Source: SHZL01 sp031362985
Lineage (GTDB): Bacteria > Pseudomonadota > Gammaproteobacteria > Xanthomonadales > SZUA-36
Direction of reading: 5' to 3'
Assembly (NCBI GenBank): GCA_031362985.1
Contig: JANLTO010000027.1
Span: forward strand, 1-64,000
DNA length: 64,000 nt
Below the pieces are notes generated by a model that saw only the letters and a list, made by a program, of their open reading frames with translations, had not been told where the DNA came from and searched no databases. Below are positions 53,410-60,486 of this stretch, piece after piece; within the stretch, counting starts at the first letter, position 1; each line of letters begins with the position of its first letter. Position numbers and translations under genes: made by a program.

Positions 53410-54165
53410 GTGTCCCAACGTTGAACGCGTCAAGCGCCATAAGGTATTGAAGGGCATCGAATATATGATGACATTTTCTGGTCTCGATTTGAACAGTGAT
53501 GGAAGATTCTGCCACGCTGCGAGGAACATCCGCGTGGGGACATTCCATGAACCAGGGCAATTTGGTTTTCGCACAGTTGACGCAGCATCTGCCACTCACG
53601 ACGTTTCGGCGATGCGTCGCGCGCTAGCGGGGCGAGCACAAGGTCAAATCGTTTTCCTGCCTCGACCAGTTTCTGTGTATGGCGTTTGCACAGCTGACGT
53701 TTCGCGAAAGCTTGCGCGACATCGAAGCCTGTCTGCGGGCGCAGCACACCAAGCTCTACCATCTGGGAATTCGCGCTACGGTATCCCGCAACACGCTGGC
53801 CAATGCCAATGCGGTGCGCGATTGGCGTATCTACGCAGACTTTGCGCAAAGTCTGATTGGCATCGCCCGACGACTTTACGCCGAAGAGCCCTTTGGGGTC
53901 GAACTCAAAGAGTCCGTCTATGCCCTCGACACCACCACCATCGATCTGTGCCTGTCGGTGTTTCCATGGGCGCCGTTTCGCACCACCAAGGCTGCTATCA
54001 AGTTGCATACCTTGCTCGATCTGCGCGGCAATATTCCCAGCTTTATCCACCTCAGCGATGGCAAAATGCACGAGGTCAATATCCTCGATCAACTGCTGCC
54101 GGAGCCGGGGGCGTTCTACATCATGGATCGGGGTTTTCTCGACTTTGAGCGACTGTGGTGCAGCT
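53410..54165 (+). mobile_element. Remnant of an IS4-family insertion sequence
   Basis: The block carries the transposase remnant at 53547-54165 and about 135 bases of left flank. The left edge is placed at about 53410, where the TolB-like protein frame stops matching. The right edge is cut by copy B of the 81-bp element, so the right terminal repeat is absent. Terminal repeats and a target duplication cannot be shown. Confidence 0.65.
53547..54165 (+). pseudogene. IS4-family transposase, nonsense mutation and 3' truncation
   Basis: The reading starts MNQGNLVFAQLTQHLPLTTFRRCVAR, the DUF4372 N-terminus of this IS4 subgroup. Codon 27 is TAG (53625-53627) where a Tyr codon is expected, a nonsense mutation. 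The frame then resumes with LCMAFAQLTFRESLRDIEAC and the DDE core TVYALDTTTIDLCL, LLDLRGNIPSFIHLSDGK and MDRGFLDF. It ends at copy B, so about a third of the usual 380 residues is missing, including the last catalytic Glu. It is inactive. Confidence 0.85.
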
Positions 54166-54276
54166 GGGGTCAGAGAACCATTTTCCAGTCTGGTCGCAAC
54201 CACTTGCGACGCTGCATGCGGAAATTGGTTCTCTGACCCCGTTTTGCACGGAAATTGGTTCTCTGACCCCGTTTTG
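54166..54276. repeat. 81-bp palindromic element, copy B, with duplicated right end
   Basis: Copy B occupies 54166-54246 and is followed by a second copy of its last 30 bases (54247-54276, GGAAATTGGTTCTCTGACCCC). The inverted ends are better matched than in copy A: CAGAGAACCATTTTCC against GGAAATTGGTTCTCTG. It truncates the IS4 transposase at its left edge and borders the start of the lipoprotein gene at its right. Confidence 0.8.
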
Positions 54277-55098
54277 CATTGCGCCGGTGCGACGGCCACG
54301 CCGCTGCGTGTTATCTCCCTTCTGTGCTATGTGCTGATGTTGGGTGGATGCATTGCTGGCGCGGTCCCCATACCTGTTGACGAACATCCTTACTTCGAGG
54401 AAGAAGCTACCGGCTTGCAGATTGGCATTACCCGCAAAGCGGATGTGATCGCTCAGCTTGACGAGCCCAATGAGAGGTACTCACAGGATGCTGAATTCGT
54501 GTACACATCCTATGTGGACTGCTGGAAAGTTCCCTGGATGTATGTGATGTATGAAGGAGCGGTCGATGGCGGCGTTGCACCTCTGCATAGGCGGCATGCA
54601 CTGTTGCTTACGTTTGACCAGGAGGATGTTCTTTCCAGCCGGGAAATTGAAACGGCCGGTGACGATTTTGGCGATTGCACCAGGTCGGGATACTGCTTCG
54701 GTGCGGATGCCGGTGTCATGCGATATGCGGATGCCGAAGCGGACGCGGACGCCAAGACGTTCGCCGCTTCCGCGGAGCAGTGTGTCGTATACCTGCATGG
54801 TCCTGGCACACCAAAGGCATACCGGGCACAACTGGATCTCGCACACAGGGCATACATGTTCTCCACGAAAGCGTTCATTCGTTGGACGCTCAATCCCGGC
54901 CATTACACAATTTCAGTCATTCCCTCAGACAGTGCGTATGCGTTCGACTGCACAGCCGGCGCAATCTATTTTGTGCATTTCGAGTCGCATCGCTCAGACC
55001 CCGCCACGCTGCACCTGGAAGGCCCTGCAACCGGGCAGGCACACATCACCAGCCGGAAGCTGATTTTGCTTCCTGCAGCACTGCCAGAAAGACTTTAG
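54274..55098 (+). CDS. Putative lipoprotein, possibly 5'-truncated
   Basis: The reading continues from the repeat. A TTG at 54274 or a later start gives a hydrophobic segment (VISLLCYVLMLGGC) with lipobox LGGC. The mature part begins with GLQIGITRKADVIAQLDEPNERYSQDAEFVY, split here as a BamE/SmpA-like fold signature, and ends in a beta-rich domain with paired cysteines. Because the 81-bp element and IS remnant abut the start, the native N-terminus may have been lost. The role is unknown. Confidence 0.5.
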   Translation: MHCAGATATPLRVISLLCYVLMLGGCIAGAVPIPVDEHPYFEEEATGLQIGITRKADVIAQLDEPNERYSQDAEFVYTSYVDCWKVPWMYVMYEGAVDGGVAPLHRRHALLLTFDQEDVLSSREIETAGDDFGDCTRSGYCFGADAGVMRYADAEADADAKTFAASAEQCVVYLHGPGTPKAYRAQLDLAHRAYMFSTKAFIRWTLNPGHYTISVIPSDSAYAFDCTAGAIYFVHFESHRSDPATLHLEGPATGQAHITSRKLILLPAALPERL

Positions 55099-55118
55099 CT
55101 GCCGTTACGGAGCCAGGC

Positions 55119-55727
55119 TTAGTTCTGATCAAGCGCCTTGTCTTTGCTTTCCGTTGCGGGTTTTTTAATTTCTTTTATCTTGGCGTAATTCAAGCTGACA
55201 GATTCCGTCGGCATGTCCCCGCCACCTGACGCACCCGTTTGATACGAAGAAACGATGACTTCCTTCAGTTCGTAAACCAGGTAGGTGTTACTGGCTCCAT
55301 CCGGGTTGGGCAGGGACAGGGTCATGCTGGGAAACACCTGGTGGTCGGCATTGGCTTTTTGCAGCATGGGCGAAGATCTGTCCAACTGCTTGGTGATAGT
55401 AATTATGGAGTGTTGTCGCTTGGCGCCTGTCGTTACCGGGCTCGAATCTGCACCAGCCGGACTGGCCGCAGATCTGGCTGCCGGTGAAGCGTCCGTTGCC
55501 GAAGTGGCCGCTGGGGAAGTAGCTTTCATGGCGACAGCCGGCGGGGAGTCTCCCCACGACCACGAAAGAATTTCGATCTCGTTCTTGTGGCCTCTGGCCG
55601 TCGACTCGCCTTCGACACCGGCGATTTTTATATAGCCTGCGGCCCCAGCCGCTGACGGCATAAGCACTGTGAGCATCAAAACCAGCCCGAAGGCTGCGGT
55701 ACGTGCAGTTCGAATGAGGTGTTGCAT
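55119..55727 (-). CDS. Hcp-like protein with signal peptide
   Basis: The 202-residue protein begins with a signal peptide (AAFGLVLMLTVLMPSAAGAA) and continues with YIKIAGVEGESTARGHKNEI and IEILSWSWG, the start of the Hcp1 family (type VI secretion tube protein). An Ala/Ser/Thr/Pro-rich insertion of about 45 residues interrupts the beta-barrel, which resumes at HSIITITKQLDRSSPMLQKA. T6SS Hcp normally has no signal peptide, and no other T6SS gene is near. It is probably an exported Hcp-fold protein with an independent role. Start ATG 55727 gives the signal peptide. Confidence 0.8.
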   Translation of the reverse strand: MQHLIRTARTAAFGLVLMLTVLMPSAAGAAGYIKIAGVEGESTARGHKNEIEILSWSWGDSPPAVAMKATSPAATSATDASPAARSAASPAGADSSPVTTGAKRQHSIITITKQLDRSSPMLQKANADHQVFPSMTLSLPNPDGASNTYLVYELKEVIVSSYQTGASGGGDMPTESVSLNYAKIKEIKKPATESKDKALDQN

Positions 55728-56060
55728 GGTCGTCTCTCCTTTCGTCAGATCGATGCCGGCCAACTTAAGGTGCGCATGCAGACCGGAGCCCTATACCGAA
55801 TAAACCCCTTTCACCTCAAGCATAGTCCATGAACCCGCATTTTGCTTTTCCATCAGACTTGCCCTTTCCCTGCAATCCGCTCAGCGCCTTAGCTTTTCCC
55901 GCTGCTCTGCTGTATAGTCCGCCCCATCAGGTGCAATCGGTCATTCCTGATCCCTCGCGGTAACCTCTTTCGGCCAGCCTCGAATACCAATAAACAATTT
56001 CCGCCTGGACCGACCTGGGACATAAGTCACAGGCAGGCCGATTAACGAGCAATACATATT

Positions 56061-57413
56061 ATGTCTTTTAAAGAACTCGGCCTTTCGGCCGGAATCCTTC
56101 GTGCTGTCACCGAACAAGGTTACACCGAACCCACACCCGTGCAGCTTCAGGCCATACCTGTCATTCTACAAGGCCGCGATATTCTCGCTGGAGCGCAAAC
56201 CGGCACCGGCAAAACCGCAGGCTTTACCCTGCCACTGTTACAGATACTGAGCAACAACCCTGCGCCTGCAACCAGGGGTCGCCCGGTGCGTGCCCTGATC
56301 CTGGTGCCCACGCGCGAATTGGCAGCGCAGGTGGAGCAAAGCGTGCTCACCTATGGCAAACACCTTGCGCTGAAGTCAGCAGTGATTTTTGGCGGGGTTA
56401 ATATCAATCCACAGATCCAGAAGCTGCGCGCCGGCGTGGATATTCTTGTCGCAACACCCGGACGCCTGTTGGACCATGTCGGGCAGCGCACCGTGGACCT
56501 GAGCAAAGTTGAGATCCTGGTGCTGGACGAAGCCGATCGCATGCTGGACATGGGCTTCATTCGTGACATCAAGAAAATCCTCGCCCTGCTGCCGCGCAAA
56601 CGCCAGAACCTGCTGTTCTCTGCTACCTATTCCGACGAGATGCGCAAGTTCTCCGAGACTTTGCTGGAGGCTCCCGCGCACATTGAAGTCGCGCGGCGCA
56701 ATACGCCGGCCGAACTGGTCGAGCAGGTCATCCACCCGGTGGATCGCGAGCGCAAGCGCGAGCTGTTGTCCTTTCTGGTCGGCTCACAAAACTGGCGCCA
56801 GGCGCTGGTGTTTACCCGCACCAAGCACGGTGCCAACCGCCTGTCGCAGCAACTGGAGCAAGATGGCATCACCAGCCTGGCGATTCACGGCAACAAGAGC
56901 CAGGGTGCACGTACCCGGGCACTGGCTGAATTCAAGAACGGCGACATCCGGGTGCTGGTTGCAACCGATGTTGCAGCCCGCGGACTGGACATTGACCAGT
57001 TGCCGCACGTGGTGAACTACGACCTGCCCAACGTACCTGAAGATTACGTGCACCGCATTGGCCGCACCGGCCGTGCCGGTAACGAAGGCCAGGCCGTATC
57101 ATTGGTGTGTATTGACGAGCACGAGTTGCTGGGTGATATCGAACGTTTGCTCAAACGCGATCTGCCGAAAGTCGTAATTCCAGGATATGAACCTGACCCA
57201 TCCATCCGTGCCGAGCCCATCAAGCTGGGCGGTAATGGCCGCGGGAGTGGGCGGGGAAATACCCGTGGAACCAGTCGCGCCAAAGGCCAGCGGCCTGGTG
57301 GAAGCCGGCAAGTCCAGGCACGAAGCAGTCGCCCGAATCCAGCCAGGCCAAGCAATGGAAATAGTGGACGGCGGCAGCGTCCTGCTGTGGCGGGGTCATC
57401 CCGGCGCGGATGA
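56061..57413 (+). CDS. rhlE: DEAD-box RNA helicase (RhlE type)
   Basis: The 450-residue protein contains the Q motif (GYTEPTPVQLQAIP), Walker A AQTGTGKT, the DEAD box (VLDEADRMLDMGF), SAT, and motif VI HRIGRTGRAG. The C-terminus is a Gly/Arg-rich tail (GNGRGSGRGNTRGTSRAKG), typical of RhlE/DeaD helicases and thought to bind RNA. RhlE assists rRNA maturation and RNA decay in the cold. It shares a bidirectional terminator with the cold-shock gene. The symbol is assigned by overall resemblance. Confidence 0.9.
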   Translation: MSFKELGLSAGILRAVTEQGYTEPTPVQLQAIPVILQGRDILAGAQTGTGKTAGFTLPLLQILSNNPAPATRGRPVRALILVPTRELAAQVEQSVLTYGKHLALKSAVIFGGVNINPQIQKLRAGVDILVATPGRLLDHVGQRTVDLSKVEILVLDEADRMLDMGFIRDIKKILALLPRKRQNLLFSATYSDEMRKFSETLLEAPAHIEVARRNTPAELVEQVIHPVDRERKRELLSFLVGSQNWRQALVFTRTKHGANRLSQQLEQDGITSLAIHGNKSQGARTRALAEFKNGDIRVLVATDVAARGLDIDQLPHVVNYDLPNVPEDYVHRIGRTGRAGNEGQAVSLVCIDEHELLGDIERLLKRDLPKVVIPGYEPDPSIRAEPIKLGGNGRGSGRGNTRGTSRAKGQRPGGSRQVQARSSRPNPARPSNGNSGRRQRPAVAGSSRRG

Positions 57414-57469
57414 TTTTCCGGTCTGCGGCGCCGCATTTCCGCTAAAAAAGTCCGGACAAAAACGCAAGG

Positions 57470-57503
57470 CAAAAAAAACCCCGCTCGAAAGCGGGGTTTT
57501 TTT
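57470..57503. terminator. Bidirectional terminator between rhlE and the csp gene
   Basis: AACCCCGCT (57477-57485) pairs with AGCGGGGTT (57490-57498) around a CGAA tetraloop. Runs of A at 57471-57478 and T at 57497-57503 let it work in both directions for the convergent genes. Confidence 0.85.
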
Positions 57504-57525
57504 ACTAACTGTGGCTAGAAGCCGA

Positions 57526-57732
57526 TTAGCTGGTCGGTGTGACGTTGGTGGCTTGCAGACCCTTCGGGCCGTTTTCCACTTCAAAGCTCACTGCCTGACC
57601 TTCTGCCAGGGATTTGAATCCGCCGGCCTGGATTGCAGAGAAATGTACGAATACATCCGCACTACCATCAGAAGGAGCGATGAATCCAAAACCTTTGGAA
57701 TCGTTAAACCACTTTACGGTACCTGTCGTCAT
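57526..57732 (-). CDS. Cold-shock protein (CspA family)
   Basis: The 68-residue OB-fold protein has the nucleic-acid-binding motifs KGFGFI (RNP1) and DVFVHFSAI (RNP2) in the order of the family, after the start MTTGTVKWFNDS. Such proteins destabilise RNA secondary structure in the cold. ATG 57732 was chosen because MTTGTVKW is the family start; an upstream ATG at 57762 would add ten unrelated residues. An AAGG ribosome-binding site is at 57743-57746. Confidence 0.95.
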   Translation of the reverse strand: MTTGTVKWFNDSKGFGFIAPSDGSADVFVHFSAIQAGGFKSLAEGQAVSFEVENGPKGLQATNVTPTS

Positions 57733-57974
57733 TTTAATTACCTTATAAAAAAGATTAAACACTGATTAATTGCAAATCTCATTACAGGTGTTTTACAGGA
57801 GTTACCGATGTGGAGCTTCTGAGCAGACCTAGTAGACGTGCAACCAACTTTATTCACAGTTGACGTCATATAACTCGATATCGCCATACGAACCAACCAA
57901 CTGCTGGCGGCAAGAATACTCGCAGATGCCCGAAATAACAAGCTATTTCAGGCTTTTGCAGAAAGGAGGCATGA

Positions 57975-58133
57975 GATCCTCCGGCGCCGGCAAGATGCGA
58001 GCAACTGTCGAGACAGCAGTGCTATCGTATCCGGCAGGATGACTATCGAATCATCCACGAAATCAACAGCGACCGGCTGATCGTGCTGGTCGTAACAGTC
58101 GGACACCGGCGCGAACTGTATCGAAGCAGCTAA
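57975..58133 (+). pseudogene. RelE-family toxin C-terminal remnant
   Basis: Reading in frame to the TAA at 58131, the last 52 codons give CEQLSRQQCYRIRQDDYRII and HEINSDRLIVLVVTVGHRRE-LY, the C-terminal half of the ParE/RelE toxin family. A TGA at 57972 is in the same frame, and upstream the RelE-like helix AARILA lies in a different frame, so the N-terminal half is broken by frameshifts. No antitoxin gene remains. The stop overlaps the convergent acr3 stop. Confidence 0.65.
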
Positions 58134-59200
58134 GCGTTTGTCTCCGCAGCATCGGGGCTACCAGCCTCATACCACCCGCGACTCCGGTTGACGATCCACA
58201 CCACCGACAGCATCACCGGTACTTCCACCAGCACGCCGACAACGGTTGCCAGCGCTGCACCGGACTCCAGGCCGAACAGACTGATGGCCGCAGCCACTGC
58301 CAGCTCAAAGAAATTACTGGCGCCGATAAGGGCAGCGGGTGCGGCTATGCAATGCGCGACCCCCAGCTTGCGACTCAACAGGTAGGCCAGCCCGGAGTTG
58401 AAATACACCTGCACGAGGATGGGCACAGCCAGCAACAAGATAATGAGTGGCTGGTCGATGATTTGCTGCCCCTGAAAGCCGAACAGCAACACCAGCGTTA
58501 TCAGCAGCGCGCTGAGGGAAACCGGATGCAGGCGCTCCTGCACGCGGGCGAGTCGCGCCTTGGCGTCACCGGATCGCAACAAATAGCGGCGCCACAGACT
58601 GGCGATGATCACCGGCAGGACGATGTACAGCACCACCGACAGGACCAGGGTTTCCCAGGGAACACTGATCGCCGAAATGCCCAACAGCAGGGCGACAATC
58701 GGCGCGAAGGCGAACACCATGATGACGTCGTTCAGGGCTACTTGTGACAGGGTGAAGCCCGGATGGCCGGCCGAGAGGTTACTCCACACAAACACCATGG
58801 CGGTGCAGGGTGCGGCCGCCAGCAGGATCAGCCCGGCGATATAGCTATCCAGCTGCCCGGCCGGCAGCCAGGGGGCGAACAGGTTGCGGATGAACAACCA
58901 CGCCAGCAGCGCCATGGAGAAGGGCTTGACCGCCCAGTTCACAAACAGCGTGACCCCCACGCCTTTCCAGTGCTGCCGGACTTCCTGCAGGGAGCGAAAA
59001 TCAATCTTCAGCAGCATCGGCAGAATCATCAGCCAGATCAACACCGCCACCGGCAGGTTGACGCGGAACAATTCCATCCGTCCCAGCGCTGCGAACGGGC
59101 CGGGGGTTGCCTGGCCGAGAGTTACTCCCACCACGATACACAACAACACCCACAGGCTCAGGTAGCGTTCAAAGAAGGGCATGCGCTGAGTCGCGCTCAT
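58130..59200 (-). CDS. acr3: Acr3-type arsenite efflux permease
   Basis: The 356-residue protein belongs to the ACR3 family of arsenite exporters, with about ten transmembrane helices and the conserved family blocks MLLKIDFRSLQEV, LLAAAPCTAMVFVWSNLSAG (the essential Cys), and GASNFFELAVAAAISLFG. It begins with an ATGA overlap of 4 bp with the arsC stop, so the two genes form an arsenate resistance operon: reduction by ArsC, then export of arsenite. Confidence 0.93.
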   Translation of the reverse strand: MSATQRMPFFERYLSLWVLLCIVVGVTLGQATPGPFAALGRMELFRVNLPVAVLIWLMILPMLLKIDFRSLQEVRQHWKGVGVTLFVNWAVKPFSMALLAWLFIRNLFAPWLPAGQLDSYIAGLILLAAAPCTAMVFVWSNLSAGHPGFTLSQVALNDVIMVFAFAPIVALLLGISAISVPWETLVLSVVLYIVLPVIIASLWRRYLLRSGDAKARLARVQERLHPVSLSALLITLVLLFGFQGQQIIDQPLIILLLAVPILVQVYFNSGLAYLLSRKLGVAHCIAAPAALIGASNFFELAVAAAISLFGLESGAALATVVGVLVEVPVMLSVVWIVNRSRGWYEAGSPDAAETNA

Positions 59201-59622
59201 ACTTCTGTCTCCAGGCCAAATTTGTGCAACAAGCCAAGCACACGATTCTTTACTTCCTCACGCGTGGTGCGGAACTGCCGCATGATGTCGTCCTCCGTGC
59301 CAGTGGCTTTGGCCGGATCGGACAAAGGCCAGTGAATTTTAGGTTTGCCGGGCGGCAACACCGGGCACATTTCGTCGGCATGCCCGCACACCGTCACCAC
59401 GAGGTCCGCCGCATCCAGCATGTCCGGCGTGACCACGGTGGACTGCTGGGCAGAAATATCCACACCCGCCTCGGCCATCACCGCAATGGCCCGCGGGTTC
59501 TTGCCATGCGCTTCAATTCCGGCTGAATGTACTTCGAGATTCGTGCCAGCAAAGTGCTTCGCCCAACCCTCGGCCATCTGCGAACGACAGGAGTTTCCGG
59601 TGCAAAGAAAAAGAATGTTCAT
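59197..59622 (-). CDS. arsC: Arsenate reductase (thioredoxin-coupled, LMW-PTP type)
   Basis: The 141-residue protein reduces arsenate to arsenite. It has the P-loop FLCTGNSCRSQMAEG (Cys7-x5-Cys... of the LMW phosphatase fold; Arg follows) and the redox cysteine pair of the thioredoxin-type family in VTVCGHADEMCP. Length is normal. It precedes acr3 with a 4-bp overlap. No ArsR-type repressor is encoded in the window. Confidence 0.93.
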   Translation of the reverse strand: MNILFLCTGNSCRSQMAEGWAKHFAGTNLEVHSAGIEAHGKNPRAIAVMAEAGVDISAQQSTVVTPDMLDAADLVVTVCGHADEMCPVLPPGKPKIHWPLSDPAKATGTEDDIMRQFRTTREEVKNRVLGLLHKFGLETEV

Positions 59623-59691
59623 CGCTTAGGGTCCATGCTTAGGGTCCATGAAATTAGGATATTCTCCGTTTGTAGCAGAATTATGACTCAG

Positions 59692-60181
59692 GGAAGCTGT
59701 GATTAATGCCGATTTCGGCCGCTTGCGGCCATCCCTCGGCAAAGCTTCCGCTCCTGCTCACGCCCCTTGCCTACATCCATGTAGGCAACTGCTCCTGCGT
59801 CGTCTAAAGGCGCCTACTCTTGGTACCCTACCTCCTGCATCCCTGCAGTCGTGGCCTTCGCGGCACCGGTGCATGGCCCAGGCCAGTTTCTCGACCGGTA
59901 CCCGGTCTCACCTTCTCCTTGCACAATGTTATTCCCGCAAAGGAACGTCACCCCGGGGCGAGAATGATCAGGAACAAAGGTCATCCCGGACTTGATCCGG
60001 GATCCACCGCTTATGCAGCGGAATGGATCCCGGCTCGGGGGCCGGGATGACGGATTTCAGTGAGCCTTCGGCCTTTGGCCGGGATGACGGATTTCAGTGG
60101 GCCTTCGGCCTTTGGCCGGGATGACGGATTTCAGCGGGCCTTCGGCCCTTGGCCGGACTGACGGAATAAATCAGAGCTTCC
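59692..60181. repeat. Composite intergenic repeat with inverted ends
   Basis: The stretch is bounded by GGAAGCTGTGATTAAT (59692-59707) and AATAAATCAGAGCTTCC (60165-60181), which are near-perfect inverted copies. It contains palindromes with short loops at 59769-59786 (GCCTAC arms, loop ATCCAT) and 59835-59848 (CTGC arms, loop ATCCCT), the hairpin GATCCGGGATCC, and the tandem repeat at 60042-60164. No gene is seen in 59623-60259 except this element. The ends match the arms of the 4152-4186 hairpin. Confidence 0.65.
60042..60164. repeat. 37-bp tandem repeat, 3.3 copies
   Basis: Units begin with CCGGGATGACGG at 60042, 60079 and 60116; the fourth is a partial copy, CCGGACTGACGG, from 60153. Each unit ends in CCTTCGGCC(T/C)TTGG. 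The three full units are nearly identical, which suggests recent expansion. Confidence 0.85.
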
Positions 60182-60224
60182 TCAATACTCAAGCCGCTGA
60201 AAATAATGCCGCTGAAAATAATGA

Positions 60225-60253
60225 TTGACATCATTTTTGCCCTATGTTCGAAT
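60225..60253 (+). promoter_or_regulatory. Putative promoter of the ilvD-leuA-leuC operon
   Basis: A perfect -35 TTGACA at 60225-60230 is followed by TCGAAT at 60248-60253 (17-base spacing), a modest -10. The leader peptide ATG lies 7 bases beyond it, so transcription would have to begin close to or just upstream of the ATG, which weakens the fit; the Met at residue 9 would sit better if the start lies near 60258. Confidence 0.35.
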
Positions 60254-60259
60254 CGAACC

Positions 60260-60409
60260 ATGCGCACCACCTGCAATGATTCGATGATCAATGCCCGCCA
60301 CACCGGTGGGTGTGCTGTTGCGCCACTGCCGACCCTTGGGCTGGACCTGCTGGCTCCCTGCTCGCTACTTGCGCTTCTAATTATCGGCAGAGGTGCGGGA
60401 ACAGGCTAA
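60260..60409 (+). CDS. Leader peptide of the branched-chain amino acid operon
   Basis: The 49-codon frame (ATG 60260 to TAA/TAG at 60407-60409) encodes a Leu/Ile-rich stretch near its end: LGLDLLAPCSLLALLIIG, with nine Leu and three Ile in the peptide. It ends a few bases past a GGTGCGGG segment that can pair with the terminator's left arm. This is the layout of an attenuator in which scarcity of charged tRNA-Leu or tRNA-Ile stalls the ribosome. The native start could also be the Met at residue 9. The sequence is not an obvious homologue of ilvL, so it is called only by structure. Confidence 0.75.
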   Translation: MRTTCNDSMINARHTGGCAVAPLPTLGLDLLAPCSLLALLIIGRGAGTG

Positions 60410-60464
60410 GCAATACCCTAATTAACCTGAAAAACCCGCACCAAGAAAGTGCGGGTTTTTTTTT
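60392..60464 (+). terminator. Transcription attenuator before ilvD
   Basis: The terminator stem AACCCGCAC (60433-60441) pairs with GTGCGGGTT (60449-60457) around a 7-base loop and is followed by nine Ts (60456-60464). Upstream GGTGCGGG (60392-60399) is the exact complement of CCCGCACC (60435-60442) and would form the antiterminator. CCCGCCACACC (60294-60304) could pair with GGTGCGGG as a pre-emptor. Regulation by ribosome stalling in the leader peptide is therefore well supported. Confidence 0.8.
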
Positions 60465-60486
60465 CACCAAGGAAGAAACAGACAAC

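Noticed and set aside
55119..55727. Part of a type VI secretion locus
   Set aside because: Hcp-like only; a signal peptide is present and no tss or vgrG gene is nearby.
60042..60164. CRISPR array
   Set aside because: The units are contiguous 37-base copies with no unique spacers, and no cas gene is in the window.
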